From Megascapheus bottae (taxonomy: Eukaryota; Chordata; Mammalia; Rodentia; Geomyidae), in contig JANJXV010000002.1 in NCBI GenBank assembly GCA_024803745.1, positions 42,367,757 to 42,431,756 of the forward strand: 64,000 bases of DNA. Direction: 5' to 3'. The stretch's first letter is position 1; every line of letters starts with the position of its first letter. Under the pieces are notes generated by a model, which saw only the letters and a program-made list of their open reading frames with translations, did not search any database and was not told where the DNA came from. Below, one piece after another: positions 23,290 to 34,559 of this stretch. Position numbers and translations under genes: made by a program.

Positions 23290-24318
23290 GTGAGCCAAAG
23301 ATGGGCCAAAGACTTAAAGAGAGTCTCTCTGAAGAAGAAACAAAAATGGCCTATAGACACATGAAGAAATGCTCAACATTTCTGGTCATAAAAGAAATGC
23401 AAATCAAAACAACTCTAAGATTCCACCTCACTCCAGTTAGAATGGCCAGGATCAAGAAAACTAATAAAAACAGATGCTGAAGGGGATGTGGCTAGGAGGA
23501 ATCACTACTATACTGTTGGTGGGAGTGCAAACTCTTTCAACCACTATAGAAAGCAGTATGGCAGTTTCTCAAAAGACTAAACATAGAGCTCCCCTATGAC
23601 CCAGCAATTCCACTACTTGGCATTTACCCAATTGTCCAGAGACAAGGGCATACTAAATCCACTAGGACAACAATGTTCATTGCAGCACTATTTACCATAG
23701 CAAAGATATGGAACCAACCCAGATGCCCCTCAGTTGATGAGTGGATCACAAGATATGATATTTGTACACAATGGAATTCTATGCTGCTGTCAGAAAGAAT
23801 GACATCGCCCCATTTGTTAGGAAATGGAAAGACTTAGAAAAGATCATATTAAGTGAAGTAAGCCAGACTCAAAGGAACTTAGGCTCAATGGTTTCCCTCA
23901 CTTGTCATAATCAGTAGAAACCTTGGACTCTCATAGCCGAGATTTTCAATAGAGCAAAACCTAGATACAGAAGGCCATATATATATGACGTTAAATGAAA
24001 GGACCTCTAGGATATAGAAACAAAAGCCATATAATGAGTGATTATTGCCCTTAATGTACTATGTTATCTCTCATCTCTTTTGCTGTCTTTTGGTTATCTC
24101 ATATTGTTACAGTATCTCACTTTGTTATCTGATATATTGGATATATTTGTATTTGGTTATTTGAAGCTGGATAGGGAAAGGGGGAAAACAAGATGAGGGG
24201 GAGGGGACCAAGACATGAGAAAGGGTATCAATGTATTTGAATTAATGCGTCTTCTATCTGGCGAATATAATGTAACTCTTCTATTAATTACAATAAAAAT
24301 ATTTAAAAAAAAGAAAAG
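23290..24318 (+). mobile_element. LINE-1, 5'-truncated 3' end
   Basis: Same family as 14122-15336 and alignable throughout. ORF2 C-terminal text is present, but TGG is replaced by TGA at about 23477-23479 (just before the RGCG signature) and later frames are broken. The 3' UTR contains a G-rich tract at 24178-24206 and ends in an A-rich tail. A target duplication could not be read because the 5' side is microsatellite. Confidence 0.94.
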
Positions 24319-24601
24319 AAGACTACAATTCAGATACAAGATCGGTCCACAATACCTTTGCCATTTGAAAACTTCTGCATGTAAAGACAACACAAGGTAT
24401 GCCTCATGCTGCCAAAAGAAATTCAATGTATTTGGTGGAACAATTAAAAAAAAGACCTTTGGCCATCAATTACAGCAATACAAAGGAAATTCTGTTCTTC
24501 CCTGAGTGGGTAAAAGGACATATTCTCCAAGTCTTTATAAAGATTTAGCATTTTTTATTAAAAGATGTTGCATCTTTTTCCCAAAAACTGAAAACCAATG
24601 C

Positions 24602-24735
24602 CTAAAATGATACTCCTTAGTACCACAGATATAGAAAAAGCCAGAAATGGTGCTGTGGCTCAAGTGATAGAGTGCTAGCCCTGAGAAAGCCAAAGGACAG
24701 TGCTCAGGCCTTGAGTTCAAGCCACAGGACTGAAA
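24602..24735 (+). mobile_element. IDL-Geo SINE, 5'-truncated
   Basis: Retains the junction (cttagtaccacagatatagaaa) and the Geo half; the tail is the (TAA)n array that follows. Confidence 0.88.

Positions 24736-24783
<48 letters not shown>
24736..24783. repeat. (TAA)n microsatellite
   Basis: About 15 ATA/TAA units growing from the SINE tail. Confidence 0.97.
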
Positions 24784-24789
24784 CATAGT

Positions 24790-25140
24790 AATGAATGGAG
24801 AATACCTAGACTAATCTGGAAAGATACTCATAACATATTATTCCAAATTATTTGCACATTAAAATTAAAAAAAGTAAAAATGAAGGTATTATTTTTTTAA
24901 ATAAAAGGAGTGATACAGTTAAACATGCATGAGAATCAGCAACAAACAAAACAATAAGTGGGTTATGGACTCTAAGTTCTTTGGAAAAATAAAAATGAGC
25001 AAAAAGTAATACAAAAGTACTTAGGAGATTAGGGATATATAAGTTAAGTCATTTAATTACTATAAAAGTTGATATGATGGAAAATCAGTGGCAAATTAGA
25101 AACACAACTAAGAACTAGAATGTCTAAAATTAACAATATA
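24790..25140. other. Intron d-e, unannotated part
   Basis: AT-rich intron; nothing recognised. Confidence 0.6.
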
Positions 25141-25144
25141 TTCA

Positions 25145-25345
25145 GCTGGGCACTAGTGGGTCATACTTGTAATCCCACTCAGGAGGGCTAAGATCTCAGG
25201 ATCACTGTAAACAGCCTGGGCAAGAAAAGCCATGAGACACTTTTCTCCAATTAACCACCCAAACCCAGAAGTACAGATATGGCTCTGGTGGAAGAGCACT
25301 AGCCTTAAAAAGAAATCTTAGTTCAAGAACCAGAACCCGCATGCA
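25145..25345 (+). mobile_element. B1-Geo composite SINE, degraded
   Basis: B1-like head agctgggcactagtgggtca and a shortened Geo half ending agttcaagaaccag. Confidence 0.82.
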
Positions 25346-25434
25346 CACAAAACAAATCAGTTATGGAACTCATTATGCAACTGATTATAAACTGCCCTAA
25401 ACATAATCCAAAGAGATAATATACATAATACAAA

Positions 25435-26145
25435 AAAATCCAAATCATTGCTTTAGTTTGGATCTTAAATATCTCTCCATGGCTCATGTATCCAAGTGTC
25501 ACACTGTTGCTATTGACAGATGGTAGAAATTTTAAAAGATAAGGCCTAGTAGAAGATTTGGGGTCTTTTATGTTCTCAAAGCTTTTGTGACCTGTTCTCC
25601 TTGGCTTTTTTGCTTGCCTCCCATGAGAGAAACAGACTGAATCACCACACGGTCCCACCATGCTGTTGCTTACCAAAGGTCTAAAAGCAAAGGGACAAAA
25701 TGATCATGGAACCAGGTGGGGTGTCACGCCTATAATTCTAGCTACTCAGGAGGCTGAGGTCTGAGAATCAAGGTTCAAAGCCAGCCCGGGCACAAAAGGA
25801 TCTGAGACTCTTATCTCCAATCAACCCCTAGGAAACAGAAAGTGGAGCTTGGTAGAAGGATAACCCCTAGGAAACAGAAAGTGGAGCTTGGTAGAAGGAT
25901 AGGACGATAGCCTTGAGCTGTAGAACACAGGGACAAGGCCCAGGCCTAGGGCTAGGGTGGTATCCTTGAGCTGAAGAGCTCAGGGACAGCGTCCAGGCCA
26001 AGTTCAAACCCCATGACCTGCCCCCTCCCCCCTGTCCCCCAAAAAAGTCATGGGTTGAAACTTCTAAAACTGTGAGCCACAATAAACCATTTCTCTTTTT
26101 ATTTATGATATCTGTTATCGCAGGAAAAAGCCGACTAACATAGTC
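25435..26145 (+). mobile_element. MaLR-like LTR, interrupted by a SINE
   Basis: Start gctttagtttggatcttaaa and end tgtgagccacaataaaccat...ccgactaacatag match the rodent MaLR LTR pattern. The inserted B1-Geo at 25710-26046 splits it, so the SINE is younger. Confidence 0.75.
25710..26046 (+). mobile_element. B1-Geo composite SINE with a 41-bp tandem duplication
   Basis: B1-like head accaggtggggtgtcacgcc. A 41-bp stretch (aacccctaggaaacagaaag tggagcttggtagaaggat) is repeated in tandem at about 25824-25902, and the following Geo segment is also partly repeated. C-rich tail. Confidence 0.9.
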
Positions 26146-26149
26146 ATAT

Positions 26150-27090
26150 AGTGTTTAATGGCACAGCAAGAGAGAGCTGACTAGCATAGTCATATAGCAT
26201 TGAATGAGGTTATTGTCTTACATTTACAATGCTTTCCAAAAGGAGTTTAATTTTAGCTAATGCATACAGATGTGGCTGATTCCAAGACTGGAATAAGAAG
26301 AATCTAAGCTTGTATCTTGTTACTAGAAAGTAAGGAGACATTCATGAAAGGCTGATAGCATAATGAGAGAATGTAGTAGCCAATATGAAAAACTTCCCAA
26401 TGACCACCTTAAACAGTTTGAAAAATAAACATGACAATGATATTAAATACATGATCATTTATAACACAAAATAAATATCTGTGAGCAGTCCACACTGTGA
26501 TAAATATAATTGAATGAACAGACAGACAGTAAATTCCTTACCAAAGAATTCTAGTCAGTGAATATAGAAACAAGGAGAAAATTACCATTAAACAAGCACC
26601 ACAGAAGTCTTAGCTAGAGGACTAACAGGTACTATAATTAGTGGACCAAAGTTTAAAGACAAGCAAGAAAATTCCATGTACAGAGTCCCAAAGCATATCC
26701 ACAAGACATTTACTATATAAAAGAAAAAAAAAACAGTTCCTATGTTGAGGAAATCCTGTACAGATCACTTAAAACAGGGAATCAAATTTAACATAACACA
26801 TCAGCATCATGTTCCCCCTGAAAATGATCCACTAAGAAAGGGACATTACTCCTGAAATATCCTTGCTAAAAATGTGTTATGGTAACCTTACCATGAGAAG
26901 TCAACATTGTCAAAATAGAGCAGCATTTTACAAACTAACATTTTACAAAATAACCTATTAAGAGTACCAGGATCAAGAGTACCAGAGATGAAGGAACTGG
27001 CACAGGTTTGAACACAGGAAATATGACAACTAAATTGGATTTAGGATCCTGGAATAGATCTAGGGATATAAAAATTAAAATAGTCTAAAA
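26150..27090. other. Intron d-e, unannotated part
   Basis: AT-rich intron; no element recognised. Confidence 0.6.
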
Positions 27091-27097
27091 AGTGTGT

Positions 27098-27326
27098 GAG
27101 CCTTGTGCTAGTGGCTCCCATCTATAACCCTAGCTACTTAGAGGGCTGAGATACAAAAATCACAGTTCAAAGCCAGCTCAGGCAGGAAAGTCTGTGTGAC
27201 TCCTTATCTCCAAACCAGAAGTAGCGCTGTGGCTCAAAGTGGTAGAATCCTAGCCATAAGCACAAAAGCTCAGAGCCCAAGCTCTCAGTCCAAGCCCAAG
27301 ATTAAAAAATAAAAAAATAAATAAAC
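27098..27326 (+). mobile_element. B1-Geo composite SINE
   Basis: B1-like head ccttgtgctagtggctccca, Geo half gtagcgctgtggctcaaagt, A-rich (AAATA)n tail. Confidence 0.87.
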
Positions 27327-27479
27327 ACGAAAAATTGGGCAAAATCCACAGTTTAGTTAGTCGCCCCTACATTAAGTTGTTAGACAGCACTATTTATACA
27401 GCAAGAGACATCAGAAAGGCTAGATGGGAAAACGCACAAGAACTCTGCACTTACACTATTTTAATAAGAAACACAATTC

Positions 27480-27715
27480 ACTACCACACTATTCTGAAGT
27501 AAAATGTATTTTCAATGATTTTCAGTATACTCACCAATTGTTCAACTATCACAATGAATTTCATAATATTTCATCTGTCCTTGTTCCACACAACCTCATG
27601 TTCATTATTCATCATTTCCTCCCAGATTCTCTCTTAATCCTAGCAAATTCTGAAATGCTTTGGCTGAATAATATTCCATTATACATCTATAGCTTCCTGA
27701 ACTATTTTTAAAGCT
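27480..27715 (-). repeat. Old L1 3' end, antisense
   Basis: The plus strand carries ggctgaataatattccatta and ttgttc...catgttcattattcatc, the complement of the old L1 ORF2/3'-UTR end. Diverged. Confidence 0.55.
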
Positions 27716-27729
27716 TTTCTGTAAGCTTA

Positions 27730-28325
27730 AAATTATTTCAAAATAAAGTTAAGAGGAATAGAATAAAACAATAAAGAAATAATGACTAAGGATTACCAGA
27801 ATCAATAAAAGACATAAATGTCTAACTTGGAACTTAAATAAGATAAACTATGGGGTTTTTATTAAATGAATACAATATATAGTGATTTTTAAACACAGCA
27901 AACAAAAAGGCAATCTTCAAAGCTAAAAGGGAAAAAAAGATGTCAGAAAACAATTTGGAATTAACCACAAGCTTTTCAACATTAACAAAACCAGGAGATC
28001 ACATAATATCTTAAAAGTGCAGAGGAAACTGTCAGCTTACAAAACTAAATCTTCCATTCAATAGTAAAGTAAAAGTAAGAAAACAAATACATAAAATAGG
28101 AGGAGGCGTAATTTCTAAAACCTAGTACACATCACACAAAAGTATTTATGTATAACTGACTGAGTATCTTGCTTGGTGTTAGGAGAACTTCATCTCAACT
28201 TAAGTGCTTACATTATATATTTTGTTGCTAGGGAAGTATGATACTTTTTCCACATCATTCTTTCACAAGACTCTTAGCAACACTGAAGAGTACAGATTAA
28301 GGAGACCCTGAGCAGTGTGATATCC
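27730..28325. other. Intron d-e, unannotated part
   Basis: No element recognised. Confidence 0.6.
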
Positions 28326-28327
28326 TG

Positions 28328-28515
28328 AAAAAAAGCACATGACTGGAGTCAGAAACCCCAGGCTTTCCCATTCGTTAGCTGTAGGATGATAGCAAAGTCA
28401 TTAATCTCCCTCAGTCTGGTTCCCACCAGCTGCAAAATAGAAATAATACTAGTAACACGTGCTGTATATATAGCATGAGGTGAACAGTGAAAGCCACTTT
28501 GATACTATTGTATGC
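28328..28515 (+). mobile_element. MIR SINE
   Basis: Typical MIR order: actggagtcagaaaccccag, gttagctgtaggatgatagc, aatctccctcagtctggttc, gcaaaatagaaataatacta, then a degraded 3' part. Ancient mammalian tRNA-derived SINE, no target duplication expected. Confidence 0.82.
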
Positions 28516-28519
28516 ATCC

Positions 28520-30375
28520 ATGCTTTATATACTTTTGGTGCCTATTGCTGTAATAACAAACTAGAAAAATAAAGATTCCTGGGAGAGTCGGGCCTTTGCT
28601 TCTAATTCCAATGCTGCAAAAATGACTTCTTCCTTTGTAGAGGAGCAGATAGCTATCTCCTAATTTTACTTTCAAAAGCTATTTCTAGAAATTCCTGAGA
28701 ACAGCCTACTCTTTTTGTCCTGATTCTTCACTCCAACAGAGGGAAAGCTTTAAAAAAAAACATTTTTTTAAAGCCTTTAGGCTATGAAAACTGCCTTATG
28801 TGCCCTTTTCATAATGAAGGTAAAAGAAACTGCCTTCACAATTAAAAGACTCCAATCATCACATGAAGCCCTCTTCAGCTAATTCAGCTGAACAAGTCAT
28901 AAAACAGGATGCTTCTGTTACCAAAATACAATAACAGGGGATAAAAGGGAGTTTAAGAGACACAATCAATGGAGCAGAAACAATAGGGAAAATAAATATT
29001 CTTTCTTATCCTAATAACAATGGGACTAAAGATTACAAATATTTTTTAAAAAATGGCCAGCACAGGTTTATTTAAGCAATTTCACAGCCTTTTAATGATT
29101 GAGAATAGCTTATTATGAAGATAGTAAAAACAAGTAGGTGTTAATAGAGTGGCCTTTAAAAAAAATTCTTTTGTAATCTAAAGGACTATACTGAAGACTT
29201 TCCATTGCAGTTGCTTACATTTTCACATCAAAAAATCCTAAAAGCATTTATGGAAACTCCAAGCATGGGCTCAGTGAATCAAAATTATTTGTACTTGTAA
29301 TAATATTATTCTCATATTGGTAACTCCAGATATCAGTATCCCATTTCCAGAATTAGTCTGCATTAGTATTGGATATTTTGTCATATACAAGCATCCTAAT
29401 ATCTGGATAGAAAAAAGTGCAGATTTGTGTGACACAGATCAAAACAAGAGTTTATTGTACAGATTGATCTAGACTATGGCCACCACCTAGGGATTTCTTT
29501 TTCATTTCCCCTAGTGAGAAGTTACTGGTTCCCTGAGATACTTCCCTATGGGGAACCACATCTCCCAATGCAAACTCCATTGATTTCTCCACAGGAATAG
29601 AAAGAATGACACAAAGAGCTCCCTACAGGGGTATTCCCCTTTTCTGATTCACAGTTTCTGTCTGGACTATCTATTTCTTGAAGAGCACTCTTTTGATATG
29701 AACTAGCAAATTCAGAGTAAGGTATGTTCAAAAAAATATTCTTTATTGCTAAGTGCTTTATTCCCTTTCAAATAACCAGTGAGAATTTTAATAGCAACAA
29801 AAACATCAGTTCCTTCTTATTTTCCTTAAATGGAAGTTAGGCTCCAATGTAATAAAGGAAAATAATACAAATATAACTGATGACTCAAAAATACAAAACC
29901 GCTGGGACTTGTTCAGTAGATAACAAAATTAAAAACAAAGTAAACTGAGTAACTGTTAACAACAGGAATAAAATCCATCTATCTAAATTTTGGCATGGTA
30001 TGATATATGTATTATATACATATTCACTATATATTATATTCATATATACTGCGTATGTATATATGTACTATAGACATACCCATGAATTAAAGGGTTATTT
30101 CTGAAATTAACACTTTAGAAAATTTAACCTGCAATGATGACACTTTAAAACATCCATTCAGTTTCATCTACTTTAAATGAGTTTTCCAAGCACATTGTTA
30201 GGTAATTAATGTTGATAGTTACTACAACTCTTATTATATGGCCAATGAAAATTATTTTTCTGCCCCCAATGACCCAATCTAAGGATTATCAATAGACAAG
30301 ATGAGTTTTTCAGATCAGACTAGCTCATGGAGAGCAATACTTTCTTTCATAATAGGGAAAAAGAACCCAAACGTA
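28520..30375. other. Intron d-e, mostly single-copy-looking
   Basis: No gene. 29430-29650 has an LTR-like flavour (agtttattgtacagattgat) but could not be assigned. Imperfect (AT)n lies at 30000-30070. Confidence 0.5.
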
Positions 30376-30397
30376 CTTGATACTTATGGCTCCTTCT

Positions 30398-30930
30398 GTT
30401 AAGGGGAGCAGGGACTGGCACCATGAGAATGCCTAAGAGTTCCCCGCCTCATTATGGAAGGTCGACAATGGTACAGCCCAGCCACCTTTGCCCTTCTAGG
30501 GAGGGGAAACCTTGACCTTCTCCCCACCCCCCATGAGGAGGGATATCCACTTGGGTGGGGGGGGGGCTGCTTTGTGTGGAGATCTGCCAACTAAGGTGAT
30601 AGGTAAATTCAAACACTGGGCTGTAAACCCTATTGGCTACCTGCCTGTAGCCAGAGTTGGCTATTGTCCCTCTGTGTATGTAACTATCACATTGGCCACC
30701 TGTGTGGCCAGGTTCCACCTCAGGGGTTTTGCCCTTAAAAACCCAGCTTGAGAGCTGCTCAGGGTCACAGTGTCAGCTCCCGAGTCTGCACTCCCTGGCT
30801 GGTCAGTTCACCATCTACTTCCCCAATAAATTCACCTTTTTATGTGAGATTGTCTTTGTGTGTTGGACTCTGGTGGGACGTGGAATCTCCACCTGGAGCG
30901 ATGTGGAATCCTCTCCTCCCTTCCTATAGA
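30398..30930 (+). mobile_element. Class-I-like solo LTR (A)
   Basis: LTR-like promoter and poly(A) layout: inverted CCAAT boxes (attggc at 30634 and 30691), a TATA-like ttaaaaac at 30735, AATAAA at 30825, then GT-rich text. GC content is well above the surrounding intron. ORFs here are short and unlike gag, pol or env. Edges are approximate and I could not identify a target duplication. Confidence 0.6.
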
Positions 30931-31124
30931 AACAGACTCCTTAGGAATATTAAAACTGGGAATAAAAACATCATCTACATTCAAGAAAAAGGGGGAAAAA
31001 ATAGCAAGCTTTCTTTAGAAATTACTCTGTTCTTCACTGATACAAATCCAGGGACTATTGAACCAAGGATTTCTCAAAAAAAGAAAAAGGTCAATGAAGG
31101 ACCCCTTTCTTGACTTCCCAAAAT

Positions 31125-31618
31125 CCATCCACTCTAGGCATTTCCCATCTTTATGACAAAGGAGGACTTGACCTGAGGCAGGGGCTGCAGAATCTCTGAT
31201 AACAGCTCAGATTACAAGAGCAGCTAAACCAGGTGGAGTTACCAGAATTCCTCCCCACCCCCCCCCCTTGGCCTGCCAGGGAATTCCCTCCCTTTCCTTT
31301 GTCGTCAGAGCAGTGCACCAGAAGCCCACAGAAATAATAGGTCAGTTCAAACAGCAAAGGTGTCAGTGGTTGTCCCAGCCATCAATCATGTTGAATTCCA
31401 TTGGCCACCTGTGTATGGCCAGCCCAACCACATGGCTGGGGCCTATAAAAGTAGCCTGTAAGATCAGGCCGGGTCGCTCTCTCACTCACATCTTAGAGGC
31501 GGCCCTGACAGGTCAGTATGATTCTTGATGCTAGACGCGGAATAAAGCTCTAACTTAACTTCCAAATTCCGCTTTTGTGTCAGACTCGTTCCTTTGATCA
31601 TGGACCCTAACTGTCAAA
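31125..31618 (+). mobile_element. Class-I-like solo LTR (B)
   Basis: A clear TATA box (cctataaaag, 31441-31450), aataaa at 31541 and a GT-rich end (cttttgtgtcagactcgttc). It shares the motif ttggccacctgtgt with LTR A but is otherwise quite different. Ends are not certain. Confidence 0.65.
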
Positions 31619-31708
31619 GTAAGTATAAACAAGGGATATGCCACCCATGCAAATGCAGTAGCCAGCCCAGCATTTAGCATGGAAAGGCACTCTCAAAAAA
31701 CAAACTTA

Positions 31709-31900
31709 GGGGCTGGGAGTTTGGCCTAGTGGTAGAGTGCTTGCCTAGCATGCACGAAGACCCGGGTTCGATTACTCCGTACCACATACATAGAAAAAAA
31801 AAAAGCTGGAAGTGGTGCTAAGGCTCAAGTGGTAGAGCTCTAGCCTTGAGAAAGTCCAAGGACAGTGCTCCAAGCTCAAGACTGGCATGAAAAAGAAAAA
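31709..31900 (+). mobile_element. IDL-Geo SINE
   Basis: Near-consensus left half with cccgggttcgattac B-box; the Geo half lacks about 12 bp near its end (gtgctccaagctcaagactg). Confidence 0.94.
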
Positions 31901-31909
31901 AAATGGTGG

Positions 31910-33090
31910 ATAAATGAATGGTGCTAATTGACCCAACATCATCAAGTACAGAACTGAGAACTTTTTCTCTCAAGGAACTGAGAATATTTTATGCTTGAAA
32001 TACCACACAGTCTCTGTCATAACTATTGTACTCTAAGTAACATGTTAACCTAAAAGTTGTCATGTATAATATAAGTAAATGTATAAGTAAATGGGAATAT
32101 CTGTTTTCCAACAAAACTATTTATAAAAACAAGTAGTGAGCTAGATTGGGCCAGCCAGCTATATGTCACTAACCTCTAGAATCAGAACATGTGATTTTTA
32201 ACCAGACAGAATTTACTTGCAATTAAAATGCATGAATACTTTTTAAATTTTAGTGTGCAAATGAATATCCGTTGGGGAAAAGATCTTGTTATAATACAAA
32301 TTTTGATTCTGTAGTCTGGAGAAGTCTGTTTTTTTTTTTTAAATTTCTAACAAGCCCTCAGGTGACATAGAAGCTGCTGATTAAAAAAACCATACTGTGA
32401 GTACAAAATATTAAACATCATTAGCAAATCTGCCTTTGAATTTCAAAACAGGTAGAAACTAGAATCAAGACAAAAATAAGCCTAGATTTTACTGGAGTCA
32501 TTCCAGCAAACAGTTCTGATGCTTTGTTTCAAAAACTGTCGAATCAACAATGTTATCAAAATGTCAACCTTTCATTCTACTTAAAAGAGACAGAGATAAT
32601 ATTACAGGATTTATCTTGATATTTGTTTTTAGAATATGGTACAGCATAACATGTCTAATCCTTTTCTTTACAGATCAAGAGAGCAAAATTTTTTAATGTA
32701 TAATACCCAACTACAACTAAATAGAACCACCCAAATCTCACTGATAGTTTCTGAAGGTAAAAACTTCGGAAATTACTGATATACATGTAAGGATTGGAAA
32801 GTTGTCCTGGGATCAAATGAGATGATACTGAGAAGCAAAACAAGTTAAGGATATCGAACTTTCATAGGACTCGGAATTATTTATTAATTTTTCTTCAGTA
32901 TGGACTGAACAACTGCTTATAAACCAGATAATAAACTGGGCCTGTGAAGGACATGGGGGCAGGGAAGAATGCTAAAAATGCTTTTCATCTTCAATTAATT
33001 CTCTGAGCAATATTAGACACTGATAAAAATGTATATTTTTATAATTCCATAATGCATAAACATATATTATAAAACCTTATGTTGAGAGAA
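31910..33090. other. Intron d-e, unannotated part
   Basis: No element recognised. Confidence 0.6.
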
Positions 33091-33110
33091 ATTACAGAAG
33101 TTGTACATTA

Positions 33111-33306
33111 GGGACCAGAAGTTTCGCCTAGTGATAGAGTGCTTGCCTAGCCTGCACAAAGACCTAAGTTCAATTCCCCAGTACCACATACATAGAAAAA
33201 GCTGGAAGTGGTGCTGTGGCTCAAGTGGTCGGGTTCTATCCTTGAGAAAACCCAAGTGATCAGGCCCTGAGTTCAAGCCCCAGGCCTGGCAAAAAAAAAA
33301 AAAAAA
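33111..33306 (+). mobile_element. IDL-Geo SINE
   Basis: Complete dimer with A-tail. 15-bp target duplication agaagttgtRcatta at 33096-33110 and 33307-33321 with one mismatch. Confidence 0.96.
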
Positions 33307-33406
33307 AGAAGTTGTGCATTACATATAAGGAAGGGGAATTACCATGTTAAAGAAGAGCGAATGAGAAAGAAAGCTGTGGAGGAAACAATATTGAAGAGCA
33401 TGTATA

Positions 33407-33434
<28 letters not shown>
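33407..33434. repeat. (AT)n microsatellite
   Basis: About 13 AT units followed by gtatgcatgtac. Confidence 0.94.
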
Positions 33435-33437
<3 letters not shown>

Positions 33438-33922
33438 CATGTACCAGATACAATTAAATTGTTTAATTTCTAATTATACCAACTTAATCATATATGATAA
33501 AAGAAAGTCAGGTTCAAAGTACAATGTGAGGTAAATATGTTTTATGTGTAGTTCCTAAGAGTTTTGAAAATATCCTCCAACTTGGTATCTTAAATCATAA
33601 GTTTAGAGATTTCAGTACCTATTTTCTAGTAGAGAAAAAATACTGACAATTTAATATAAAACTGTTGAAACATATTAAGTTTGTACAATGGGGAAAATGC
33701 CATAGTAGTTTTATGCCCACTCTTTCATAAAATATACATAAAATATCTTCTTGCATAGTAAAAGCAATTATATAATTCTTTTTTTTTAAATTGCATTTTT
33801 ATTCTAGTTTTGCCACCATCTTATGCTAATGTTTTGATAATTGGTAAGTCTGTTATTGATCAACTGTGATGCTATACTTCTATAAAAATTACTATACAAT
33901 AATTTTTTTTTTAATTCTAAGA

Positions 33923-34200
33923 CCATAAAGTCAGGCACTGGTAGACCATAAAGTCAGGCACTGGTGGTGGCTCACGCCTCTAATCCTAGCTACTCAGGAA
34001 ACAGAGATCTGAGGATCGCTGTTCAAAGCCAGCCCGGGCATGAAAGTCCATGAGACTCTTATCTCCACCAGAAACCACCAGAAAACCGGAAGTGACACTG
34101 TGGCTCAAAGTGGTAGAGCAGCAGCTTTGAACTGAAGAGTGAAAAGCTCAGGAACAGCACTCAGGCCCGGAGTTCAAGCTCCACAAGAGACAAAAAAATT
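33923..34200 (+). mobile_element. B1-Geo composite SINE with 23-bp 5' duplication
   Basis: The sequence gaccataaagtcaggcactg appears twice in tandem at 33921 and 33944, covering the SINE head. B1-like half is followed by the Geo half ending gagttcaagctcc. Confidence 0.88.
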
Positions 34201-34238
34201 TTTAAAAAATAAGGCTGTCTTTAAAAATTGAGCAATAT

Positions 34239-34456
34239 GGCCATGCACGGTGGCTCACACCTGTAATCCTAGCTACTCAGGAGGCTGAGATCTGAGGATC
34301 ACGGTTCAAAGCCATCCTAGGCACTGAAGACCACTCTTATCTCCAATTGTCCCTGGGGTAGGGTGGTAGCCTTGAGCTGAAGAGCTCTTGAACAGCCCAG
34401 GGTTGAAGCCATACAACTAACAACAACAACGACAAGAACAACAACAACAAAAAAAA
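34239..34456 (+). mobile_element. B1-Geo composite SINE, shortened
   Basis: Head ggccatgcacggtggctcac; the Geo half has lost its first 45 bp (joins at cctggggtagggtggtagc). Tail is (CAA)n. Confidence 0.88.
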
Positions 34457-34550
34457 ACCCAAATTGGTAGAGCATTGGTTTTGAGTAAAAGAGCTCAAGA
34501 CAGCACCCAGATCTTGAGTTCAAGCCCCATTCCTGACAAATAAATAAGTT
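34457..34550 (+). repeat. Solitary Geo monomer fragment
   Basis: Only aaattggtagagcattggtt...gagttcaagcccc remains, directly after the preceding SINE tail. It is either an independent truncated copy or a third monomer of that SINE. Confidence 0.7.
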
Positions 34551-34559
34551 CAGCAAAGT

